38,413 bases of DNA from Chloroflexota bacterium. GTDB lineage: Bacteria; Chloroflexota; UBA6077; JACCZL01. Under the pieces are notes generated by a model. The model was given only the letters and a program-made list of their open reading frames with translations, searched no databases and was not told the DNA's origin. Made by a program: the position numbers and the translations under genes. How positions within the stretch are numbered: the stretch's first letter is position 1; the number at the start of each line of letters is the position of its first letter. Positions 31,863-38,413 of this stretch are shown in pieces. The stretch covers positions 1 through 38,413 of the forward strand of contig JADZEM010000077.1 in assembly GCA_020850535.1 (NCBI GenBank), written 5' to 3'.

Positions 31863-33104
31863 ATGCGTGATAACCTGACGACGCAGTTTCTACCTTCCGA
31901 TCCGGCCGCCACGGATGCCTGCCGCCACCATTCGGCGGAGGACGCGGCGCGCAACCATGCCTACCTGGCCATGGCCCGCGAGCGTGGCTGGATCACGCTG
32001 CACGAGATCATGGAGTTGGCATCTGGCTCGCCGGTGGACGCCGACGAGGCCCGCCACGTCAGCCGCGAGGCCGGTATCGACCTGATCGACGATCGGGGAT
32101 CCGGCGATCCCTGGGCCGACCTGGGTACGCTGGCCGACGAAGGCGCACACGCCTTCATGCCCGGCCAGCGCGATGAGGAAGCGGCCACCGACGAGTTGAT
32201 GGCGGGCGGCCCGGCCTCGCTGTACCTCCGTGAGATCAGCCGCGCTCGCCTGTTGACGGCCGAGGAAGAGGTGGCGCTCGCCAAGGAGCTTGAGGCCGGC
32301 AAGGCCGCGCGGGCGCAGCTCGACCATGGCGTTGACGCCGCCGCCGAGCGCGAGCGGCTCGAAGATGACCTGGCGCGTGGGGAGGAAGCCCGCCGCCGAC
32401 TGATCGAGTCAAACCTCAGGCTGGTGGTCTCGGTGGCCCGCAAGTACCTCGGGCGCGGCCTCTCCTTCCTGGATCTCGTGCAGGAAGGGAACATCGGGCT
32501 CCAGCGCGGCGTGGACAAGTTCGACTGGCGGCGCGGCTTCCGCTTCTCGACCTACGCCTACTGGTGGATCCGGCAGGCCGTCAGCCGGGCGGTGGCCGAG
32601 CAGAGCCGGACCATCCGCCTGCCGGTCCACGTCGTGGAGCAGCTGACGAAGCTCTACAACGTCGCCCGTGAGCTGGAGCGCGATCTCGGCCGGCAGCCCA
32701 CGCCCGCCGAGATCGGGGCGCAGCTTGGCATCAGCGCCACGCGTGTCGAAGAGGCGTTCGCCGCCGCTCGGGTGCCGATCTCCCTGGAGACGAGCATCAG
32801 CGACGAGGGTGACTCAACCCTGGCTGACATCGTGGCTGACGACTTCAGCCGCAGCCCGTCTGAGGAGGCGGAGGAGGCGGTCTTCGGGCAGGCGCTTGAC
32901 CGCTCCCTGGCCGAGCGGCTGACCCCGCGCGAGGCCGAAGTGCTGCGGCTCCGCTACGGCCTGGGCGACAACCGCGAGCGGACGCTGGCCGAGGTCGGCA
33001 AGGAGCTCGGCATCAGCCGTGAGCGCGCCCGCCAGCTCGAAGCCGAGGCGATGCGGAAGCTGCGCCGCGACCTGTCGTTCCGCCGTCAGCTCGCAGACCG
33101 GTAG
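31863..33104 (+). CDS. RNA polymerase sigma factor, sigma-70 family (RpoD/SigA-like)
   Basis: 413 residues from ATG at 31863 with AAGGGGG about 9 bp upstream. It has an N-terminal acidic region and then regions 1.2 (GPASLYLREISRARLLTAEEE), 2.1-2.4 (NLRLVVSVARKYLGRGLSF, LDLVQEGNIGLQRGVDKFDW, RFSTYAYWWIRQAVSRAVAE), 3 and 4 (LTPREAEVLRLRYGLG and TLAEVGKELGISRERARQLE). All promoter-recognition helices are intact, and the order is that of primary or group 2 factors. It would direct transcription of housekeeping-type or stress promoters. The absence of a long non-conserved region suggests a group 2 factor or a short RpoD. The spacer before it carries a remarkable nested repeat. Confidence 0.93.
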   Translation: MRDNLTTQFLPSDPAATDACRHHSAEDAARNHAYLAMARERGWITLHEIMELASGSPVDADEARHVSREAGIDLIDDRGSGDPWADLGTLADEGAHAFMPGQRDEEAATDELMAGGPASLYLREISRARLLTAEEEVALAKELEAGKAARAQLDHGVDAAAERERLEDDLARGEEARRRLIESNLRLVVSVARKYLGRGLSFLDLVQEGNIGLQRGVDKFDWRRGFRFSTYAYWWIRQAVSRAVAEQSRTIRLPVHVVEQLTKLYNVARELERDLGRQPTPAEIGAQLGISATRVEEAFAAARVPISLETSISDEGDSTLADIVADDFSRSPSEEAEEAVFGQALDRSLAERLTPREAEVLRLRYGLGDNRERTLAEVGKELGISRERARQLEAEAMRKLRRDLSFRRQLADR

Positions 33105-33116
33105 ACGAAGGATCGT

Positions 33117-33187
33117 GGGTCGAGGGGCGTGGATCGCAGGTCGTGGCGGAGGCTCCGCCAAGACCTGCGATCCACGCCCCTCGACCC
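33117..33187. terminator. 26-bp hairpin with nested stem between convergent genes
   Basis: Arms 33117-33142 and 33162-33187 pair perfectly over 26 bp, and the 19-nt loop contains a second perfect 7-bp stem (TGGCGGA/TCCGCCA). The left arm is made of 7-bp phrases (CGTGGGT, CGAGGGG, CGTGGAT, CGCAGGT). It sits between the sigma factor (+) and subtilase (-) stops and probably ends both messages. Confidence 0.8.
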
Positions 33188-33193
33188 CGACCG

Positions 33194-35299
33194 CTAGAAT
33201 CCTGCGCCGGAGCCGCCGCCGACCAGCGTTGTCCAGGTGCCGCACATATCCTGCACCTTGACCTGCACCGTGGTTGGCGTGCCTGCCGACTGACGCGAGA
33301 TGTTGAATGTCACGGTGCTGCTCGGCGCAGATGGTACGTAGGCCGTCGTACCGTTCCAGGACTGCGGCGTCACGTTACTCGTGCCGGCGAGCGAGCCAGG
33401 GAAGATCAGCGTGGCGTTCGACATCACGCCGGCCGAGCCGCCCACCTGGATGTACCGTACGCCGTTCCCCAGGCCACTGGTCGTCACCGTCACTTCCAGG
33501 TACGACCCCTTGGGCGTGGAGGCGATCGTCACCTTCGGTCGGGGCGAGCAGGTGACGCCCGCGAGGGCCGCCGCCGCATCGATCCGACCATTCGTCCAGA
33601 AGGAGCCGGTGCCGGTGATCGGGTCCGCGGACGCGATCAGCCGATTGACGATCTGCGCGTTCGACTCGCCCGGGTACCGTCCCTTGACCAGCGCCGCGAC
33701 CGCCGCGACGTGTGGCGTTGCGGGCGAGGTGCCGTCCACCGAGTAGTAGAACGGGCTGTACGAGCCCGTCGAGAAGATCCCGACGCCAGGCGCAGCGACC
33801 GGAACCACCGCTCCGGCTGACGTGTTGGCGTTGTAGTTCGAGAACGACGCCCGCTGATCGTTCTTGTCGATTGCGCCGACCGCCACCACGTTCGCGCAAC
33901 TGCCGGGCGCTTCGGGCAACGGGTCGCCGACGCCGTCATCGCCGCCGTTGCCGGCCGCCGCCACGATGATGACGCCGCGCGTCCAGGCGTAGTTGATCGC
34001 CGTCTGGAGCGTCGAGTTGCAGCCGCCGTCGCCGCCGAGGCTCATGCTGATGACGCCCGCGCCATTGTCCGTGGCCCAGACGATCCCGTTTGCCACCCAG
34101 GAATCAAAGCCGGAGCCATCGTCGTCCAACACTTTGCCGTTGAGCAGCTTGACGTTGAAGCCGACGCCCGCGATGCCGATGCTGTTGTTCGTCTTGGCCC
34201 CGGCGATGCCCGCCATCATCGTGCCGTGATCGCACCAGTCGTCCACGTCCACCGTGCCGGCGAAGTTCTGTTCGAGGGCGACCTTCCCACGCAGGTCCGG
34301 GTGGCCGCGCTGGCCGTCCGGCCCAATCACGTTCGACGACTCGGTGAAGACGCCGCAATCAAGGATGGCGACCTTCGGCGCGGTGTCGCCCTGCATCAGA
34401 TCCCAGGCCAGGGGCGCGCCGACCTTGAACACGTTCCACTGGTCGGAGACCAGGTTCGGATCGTTTGGCTGCGTGATGGTCTTGCGCCGCACATAGTCCG
34501 GCTCGGCCCAGGCGACATCTGGCCGGGCGCGGTACGCCGCCAACGCCTGGGCCACCGTGCCGACCGGGACGTTCGCCACCAGCGTGTCTGGCAGGCCCGT
34601 GCTCTCGGTGGTCGCGGCGCCGGCCGCGCGGTGGCTGTCCGTCCGCACCGAGGCCGCTGCGCCCGGCTGGAACTTCACCACGATGCGCCCGGCCCCCATC
34701 TCGCGGCCATCCGGCGCGCGCTCTGTCTGGTGCCGGGTGATCGCCACGTCCTGGCCGCGTCGCCGCTCGACCGTCGTGCGGGTGGTTGGCGGCAGGGGCT
34801 GGGCGGTCGGAATGGGCGTCGGGTCGGGGCCGCGCGTGCCAGCGCCGGAGCGGCCGCCGTCAACGGCGCTGCTCGGAGCCTGCTGGCTGTTGCTGGTCGC
34901 GGCGATCGTCTGGCCGGGGGCCACCGCGGCGGTCGTCTGGGCGGGCGTAGCCGTCGCCGCCACGATGGGCGCCGCAACCACCGGCTCACCGCTGGTTTGG
35001 ATCAGGAAGCCGACTGGCAGGAAGCCGACGAGGCCCTCAGCCGTGCGGACCTGCCGCCAGGCGGTTCCGTTGGACACCACGTCCGGACCGGCGAGCGTCA
35101 CCGATGCCCCGGCCGGCACGACCGCGAGCGCCGTGCTTGCGCCGTTCGGCTCGGCACGCAGTGTCGCCCCCGCGACTCCCGCCACCACGAACGTCGGGGC
35201 GCCATCCTGAGCTTGCGCCAGGAGCGCCGCCGGCTGCACGGCTAGCAGGAGGGCCACCAGCACGAGCATGGCGACCCGGTGCCCTGACCACCTCTTCAT
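33194..35299 (-). CDS. Secreted subtilisin-like serine protease (S8) with SH3b and VGGG modules
   Basis: 701 residues from ATG at 35299. Signal peptide about 1-30 (MLVLVALLLAVQPAALLAQA). An SH3b-like domain follows (about 35-100, ATLRAEPNGASTALAVVPAG to GLVGFLPVGFLIQ), then a Thr/Pro linker and an inhibitor-like pro region (about 180-290: RIVVKFQPGAAASV). The catalytic domain holds Asp314 (VAILDCGVF), His358 (WCDHGTMMAGIAG), Asn451 (AAAGNGG, oxyanion hole) and Ser525 (DGTSPATPHVAAV); all four are intact, so it should be active. The last 118 residues (from Cys584, CSPRPKV) form a module shared with the 640-aa exoprotein at 1437-3359 and end CGTWTTLVGGG. It would degrade proteins outside the cell. 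Confidence 0.95.
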   Translation of the reverse strand: MKRWSGHRVAMLVLVALLLAVQPAALLAQAQDGAPTFVVAGVAGATLRAEPNGASTALAVVPAGASVTLAGPDVVSNGTAWRQVRTAEGLVGFLPVGFLIQTSGEPVVAAPIVAATATPAQTTAAVAPGQTIAATSNSQQAPSSAVDGGRSGAGTRGPDPTPIPTAQPLPPTTRTTVERRRGQDVAITRHQTERAPDGREMGAGRIVVKFQPGAAASVRTDSHRAAGAATTESTGLPDTLVANVPVGTVAQALAAYRARPDVAWAEPDYVRRKTITQPNDPNLVSDQWNVFKVGAPLAWDLMQGDTAPKVAILDCGVFTESSNVIGPDGQRGHPDLRGKVALEQNFAGTVDVDDWCDHGTMMAGIAGAKTNNSIGIAGVGFNVKLLNGKVLDDDGSGFDSWVANGIVWATDNGAGVISMSLGGDGGCNSTLQTAINYAWTRGVIIVAAAGNGGDDGVGDPLPEAPGSCANVVAVGAIDKNDQRASFSNYNANTSAGAVVPVAAPGVGIFSTGSYSPFYYSVDGTSPATPHVAAVAALVKGRYPGESNAQIVNRLIASADPITGTGSFWTNGRIDAAAALAGVTCSPRPKVTIASTPKGSYLEVTVTTSGLGNGVRYIQVGGSAGVMSNATLIFPGSLAGTSNVTPQSWNGTTAYVPSAPSSTVTFNISRQSAGTPTTVQVKVQDMCGTWTTLVGGGSGAGF

Positions 35300-35477
35300 C
35301 TTCGACCTGTCCCCCGCGCGAACAGCGACGTGCCCCACCGTTCGCCTCTCGATTTCTCGCCTATAGTACGACGAATGGATGAGAATATGCCCCTGACATG
35401 CACACCAGGAACGAACGGTCAGCATTCTGACGCAATCTGATGTGCATATAACGTCAACCTACGTTGGTAGGAGTCGG

Positions 35478-35554
35478 GCCAGGCTACCCGTAGACGCCGC
35501 GCACGGCAGCAGGGGCAGAGCCAGGTCACCCGTAGACGCCGCACACGCAGCACA
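35478..35554. repeat. Partial duplication of the GNAT gene end
   Basis: Two tandem copies of about 36 bp (35478-35513 and 35520-35554, GCCAGG-xx-ACCCGTAGACGCCGC plus a similar tail) lie at the end of the minus-strand GNAT gene. The second copy carries its last codons and stop; the first is downstream of the stop. It looks like a recent slippage duplication. Confidence 0.5.
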
Positions 35555-36344
35555 CGGCAAACCCGAGCCGGCGATACAGCCGCTCGCCCATCTCGGAGGG
35601 CTGGAGGAACGCCACGCCGTAGCCCAGGGCCGCCGCTTCTTGCAGCATGGCTGTCGTCATGGCGCTGCCGATACCCCGGCGACGTGCGTCCGGCGCTGTC
35701 GAGACGTCGTAGATGCCGGCGATGCCGCCTGCCAGCAGCAGCGACGCCGTGGCGACCGGCTCGCCATCGATCCGCCCCAGGAAGTAGCGCATCGGCAAAC
35801 GTGGTCCCAGGCCCATCGCCTGCCGCAGCCGCGCCAGTCCCGCTCCCACGGCCGGCTCGCTCTCGAACCCCTGGCGCTCGGTCTCGATCCATTCCGTCAG
35901 CGCGCCGCTGTCGGCGACACGCTCGATGGTCAGTCTCGGCACCCGCTCGGCCTCGGGCAGGGGGGCCGCCAGCGTGCTCGTCATCGGCGTCAGGTCCGTC
36001 AGGTGGGCCAGCCCCTGTGCGCGCAGTCGGCGGGGCAAGTCGAGGGGCCGCGAGGCCGGCCCGACGAGCCAGTTCATCGGGACGCGGTGCGCCGCTCGGA
36101 GCCGGCCCAGCTCTGCCACGGCAGCCTCGATCCGGCCCACCGGAAGGTTGGCGTACATGATCGAGTTGAAGGCAGGATCCGGCAATCCCGTCAGGAACCA
36201 GAACAGCTCGCGGTCGTCGCGGATCGACACCGACGGCGCGAGACCGAACGCGCTGACGCTCGCCCGCCAGTTGACCTCGACGGCCGCGACGATGCGCTCG
36301 GCGGATGCGCCGGGCAAGATGGCGCCGCGCGAGATGTGGGACAT
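35526..36344 (-). CDS. GNAT family N-acetyltransferase, two-domain type
   Basis: 272 residues from ATG at 36344 with AGGAG about 5 bp upstream. The N-terminal half (to about residue 120) is poorly recognised; it begins SHISRGAILPGASAERIVAAVEVNW and holds ELFWFLTGLPDPAFNSIMYA. The C-terminal half is a GNAT fold with LTIERVADSGALTEWIETER, PVATASLLLAGGIAGIYDVST, then APDARRRGIGSAMTTAML (the acetyl-CoA loop R-R-x-G-I-G) and EMGERLYRRLGFAVCCVCG. The N-terminal half may be a degenerate GNAT domain, as in other fused acetyltransferases. The substrate is unknown. The gene overlaps a small duplication at its 3' end. Confidence 0.88.
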   Translation of the reverse strand: MSHISRGAILPGASAERIVAAVEVNWRASVSAFGLAPSVSIRDDRELFWFLTGLPDPAFNSIMYANLPVGRIEAAVAELGRLRAAHRVPMNWLVGPASRPLDLPRRLRAQGLAHLTDLTPMTSTLAAPLPEAERVPRLTIERVADSGALTEWIETERQGFESEPAVGAGLARLRQAMGLGPRLPMRYFLGRIDGEPVATASLLLAGGIAGIYDVSTAPDARRRGIGSAMTTAMLQEAAALGYGVAFLQPSEMGERLYRRLGFAVCCVCGVYG

Positions 36345-36487
36345 CAGGCTCCTGACGGTCACGGGCCGGTCGTCTGTCTGCCGGTCTTCTGTCTGATTGT
36401 AGCCATGCCCCCACGGAGTGCTACCCTGTCTGCCGCGACGACCCGGGCACGGACCTGGGCAGGCGGGCATGGGAGGGACGCGGCATC

Positions 36488-37270
36488 GTGGCGACGACGG
36501 CCTACGAGAACATCCTGGTGGAGAAGGTAGACGGCGGCGTCGGCGTCATCACGCTGAACCGGCCGTCCAAGCTCAACGCGCTCAGCTATCCGCTCGCCTG
36601 CGAGCTGGACGCCGTGTTGACCCAGTTCGAGGCGGACGACGACGTGCGCTGCGTGGTCATCACCGGGGCCGGCCCGAAGGCGTTCTCGGCGGGCGCGGAC
36701 ATCCACGAGATGGCTGGCCTGTCGCCCGAGGAGCTGGCCGAGCGCCAGCAGCGGCGCGCCGGCTTCACCTGGCGCCTGGCGACCTTCAAGAAGCCGACCA
36801 TCGGCGCAATCAACGGGCTGGCCTATGGCGGCGCGGCGCTGCTCTCCAGCTCGCTCGATCTGCGGATCGGCTGCGAGCGTTCCAGCTTCCGCTTCCTGGC
36901 CGCCACCTACGGGCGAATCAACTCGACCTGGAGCCTGCCCATCGTGGTCGGCTGGGCGAAGGCGAAAGAGCTGCTCTACACCGGCCGCGTCGTGACGGCC
37001 GACGAAGCGCTCCAGATGGGGCTGCTCAACAAGATCGTGCCGAGCGAGCAGCTGCTGGACGCAGCCATCGAGATGGGACGGCAGATCGCCGCGAACACCC
37101 CGGAGATGGTGCAGGGCATCAAGCTGCTGCTGATCGAGGATCTCGGGCGGGCCTGGCACGAGATGTACGAGGCCGAGCGGACCGCCCTGGCCACCACGCA
37201 CCGGCCGAGCGCGATCGCCGACGGGTTCAAGGACTTCCTGGCCCGGAAAGCGCCGGCCGCCGACGCCTGA
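36488..37270 (+). CDS. Crotonase (enoyl-CoA hydratase/isomerase) superfamily protein lacking the catalytic glutamates
   Basis: 260 residues; GTG start, with GGGAGGG upstream at a rather long spacing. The fold is clearly crotonase: GVITLNRPSKLNALS, AFSAGADIHEMAG (first oxyanion-hole segment) and PTIGAINGLAYGG. In an ungapped alignment with rat mitochondrial enoyl-CoA hydratase, the residues facing Glu144 and Glu164 are Leu118 and Ala138, so both acid/base residues are missing while the oxyanion hole is kept. It is therefore unlikely to hydrate enoyl-CoA and may bind or act on acyl-CoA differently, for example as an isomerase, decarboxylase or thioesterase-like member. It precedes the MBL-fold gene, with a 7-bp-period tract in between. 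Confidence 0.9.
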   Translation: MATTAYENILVEKVDGGVGVITLNRPSKLNALSYPLACELDAVLTQFEADDDVRCVVITGAGPKAFSAGADIHEMAGLSPEELAERQQRRAGFTWRLATFKKPTIGAINGLAYGGAALLSSSLDLRIGCERSSFRFLAATYGRINSTWSLPIVVGWAKAKELLYTGRVVTADEALQMGLLNKIVPSEQLLDAAIEMGRQIAANTPEMVQGIKLLLIEDLGRAWHEMYEAERTALATTHRPSAIADGFKDFLARKAPAADA

Positions 37271-37335
37271 CTGCTGACTCCTGATTACCGACTCCTGAAA
37301 GCTGACGACTGATGACTGACGCCGAATGACTGACC
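37267..37335. repeat. 7-bp-period tract (CTGANNN) bridging two genes
   Basis: Nine to ten heptads, mostly CTGANNN (CTGACTG, CTGACTC, CTGATTA, CCGACTC, CTGAAAG, CTGACGA, CTGATGA, CTGACGC, CGAATGA, CTGACC...), run without a break from inside the crotonase stop codon (37268-37270) to the start codon of the MBL gene at 37326 and beyond. The whole 55-bp spacer is this repeat. Confidence 0.75.
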
Positions 37336-38363
37336 GTTCTCCCACCGACTACACGATCCCGCCCGAGGAGCTTGCGCCAGGCCTCTGGCGGCTGCCGTTG
37401 CCGATCCACCGGCACTCGCTGGGCGGCGCAAACGCCTATCTGATCCGTGACGCTGATGGTTTCCTGCTTTTTGACAGCGGTGCCGACGTCGAGGAGTGCG
37501 TGGCGGCGATGCGCGCGCACCTCGACAGCCTCGGCGTCCCCTTCGACGCCATCCACACGATCCTGCTCAGCCACGGCCACGGCGATCACGCTGGGCAGGC
37601 CCGGCGCGTGGCCGGGCTGGCCGGTGCACGGATCGTCTGCCACGCCGCCGAGGTCCGCTTCGTCGGCTACCCCAACGGCAGCGATGACGACCGTCGTGAC
37701 CTCGTGACCTGGATGCAGCGCCAGGGCTACCCGCGGGAAGACATCACGACCCTGCTGGAGACGGCTGCCACCAGCGAGCGTGGCGACCGCCGCGACATCT
37801 TGCTCCACCCTGACGCGCAGCTTGCTGGCGGCGAAGTGTTCGCGGCCGGTCCGTATCGCTTCGAGGCGCTCTGGATCCCCGGCCACACCCCTGGACACCT
37901 CTGCCTCTACGACGGGCGCCAGCGCATCCTGCTGACGGGCGACCATATCCTGGAGATCGTGACGCCGAACGTCGGGCTGCACCCGCTGCTGAAGGAGAAC
38001 CCGCTGCCGGGCTATCTCGGCTCATTACGTCGACTCGCCGACGCCGAGCTTGACACGGTGCTGCCGGGGCACGGCCCGCGCATCGAGGACTTCCGAGGCC
38101 GGATTCACGATATCGCCTCGCGCCATGCCGATCGCCGCGAGCAGGCGTTGGCCCGCCTCACGCCCACGCCGCAGACCGCCTACGCGCTGGCGGCACAGGT
38201 CTGGTCCAGGCCCGGTCGCCGCAACTGGGCATCGCTCCACCCGTACCTGCGGCGCAACGCGGTGGGGATGTTGGCCGCGCACCTGGAGCTGCTGGCCGAA
38301 GACCACCCCGAGGTGAAGCGCGTCGAGGACGGCGGCATCGTGCAGTACCGTCTGGATCGCTGA
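37326..38363 (+). CDS. MBL-fold metallo-hydrolase
   Basis: 345 residues from ATG at 37326, which lies within the 7-bp repeat tract; no distinct ribosome binding site. The di-metal motif is complete: LLSHGHGDHAGQARR (H-x-H-x-D-H, about residues 80-90), then IPGHTPGHLCLYD (His), LTGDHILEI (Asp) and LPGHGPRI (His). The N-terminal strand pair GGANAYLIRDADGFLLFDSG is typical of glyoxalase II/RNase Z-like hydrolases. The C-terminal 100 residues (from REQALARLTPTPQTAYALA) form the helical region seen in the group with an extra winged-helix-like domain. It hydrolyses a thioester, lactone or phosphodiester; the substrate is unknown. It may be cotranscribed with the crotonase. Confidence 0.93.
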   Translation: MTDRSPTDYTIPPEELAPGLWRLPLPIHRHSLGGANAYLIRDADGFLLFDSGADVEECVAAMRAHLDSLGVPFDAIHTILLSHGHGDHAGQARRVAGLAGARIVCHAAEVRFVGYPNGSDDDRRDLVTWMQRQGYPREDITTLLETAATSERGDRRDILLHPDAQLAGGEVFAAGPYRFEALWIPGHTPGHLCLYDGRQRILLTGDHILEIVTPNVGLHPLLKENPLPGYLGSLRRLADAELDTVLPGHGPRIEDFRGRIHDIASRHADRREQALARLTPTPQTAYALAAQVWSRPGRRNWASLHPYLRRNAVGMLAAHLELLAEDHPEVKRVEDGGIVQYRLDR

Positions 38364-38413
38364 CGACCTGCGCCTATGACGGCCAGGAGAGCGTTTGCTC
38401 GTCGGCGTTCCGC

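Overview
The window is GC-rich, gene-dense bacterial chromosome with no tRNA, rRNA, CRISPR array, phage or transposase genes. The mix suggests an environmental Chloroflexota bacterium (Thermomicrobia/Sphaerobacter-like): Pro/Thr-rich linkers between secreted domains, a luciferase-like LLM oxidoreductase, an actinobacteria-like RpoD-type sigma factor, several alpha/beta hydrolases and abundant G/C-rich palindromes. This assignment is inference from style; no marker gene settles it. Most starts carry a good GGAGG-type ribosome binding site, and many same-strand pairs overlap by 4 bp (GTGA).

Layout. (1) 1-3360, + strand: two secreted modular proteins, the first cut by the window edge. (2) 3417-11211: a surface-polysaccharide locus. 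On the minus strand are a GT-B and a GT2 glycosyltransferase and an OmpR-type regulator that lacks the phosphoacceptor Asp. On the plus strand are a PF14907-type nucleotidyltransferase-like protein, a WecG/TagA/CpsF transferase, a translationally coupled 66-aa membrane protein and a polyprenyl-phosphate sugar-phosphate transferase. (3) 11221-17395, minus strand: an AdoCbl riboswitch and CbiX chelatase, a probable terminator, then a peptide/nickel-type ABC unit (binding protein plus two permeases, no ATPase) followed by a methyltransferase and a GNAT enzyme. (4) 17485-21934: a REPIN-like inverted pair, a small hydrophilic protein, a third GT-B glycosyltransferase, and an LLM oxidoreductase-MFS pair. 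(5) 22045-28536: a perfect 46-bp inverted repeat, a chorismate-mutase-like protein, a nucleoside hydrolase, a secreted tannase/feruloyl esterase-like enzyme, a possible DUF3500 remnant, two alpha/beta hydrolases and a 38-aa membrane miniprotein. (6) 28565-38363: Hsp20, an acyl-CoA dehydrogenase-fold flavoenzyme, a BON-domain protein, a repeat-rich spacer before a sigma-70 factor, a secreted subtilase, a GNAT protein, a crotonase without catalytic glutamates and an MBL-fold hydrolase.

Working together: the glycosyltransferases, WecG-type transferase and priming sugar transferase could build and assemble a lipid-linked exopolysaccharide. The riboswitch would tie the chelatase step of cobalamin synthesis to B12 status. 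The secreted subtilase and the 640-aa exoprotein share one module, placed C-terminally in the first and N-terminally in the second.

The most unusual signals are the phosphoacceptor-less response regulator with an 18-bp direct repeat in front of it; a nested symmetric repeat upstream of the sigma factor (two 56-bp arrays of 7-bp units in opposite orientation around a 38-bp inverted repeat holding four 26-bp units); other 7-bp-period tracts, one of which fills an entire gene-gene gap from stop codon to start codon; and the shared secreted module. I did not find a clear new defence or biosynthetic system.
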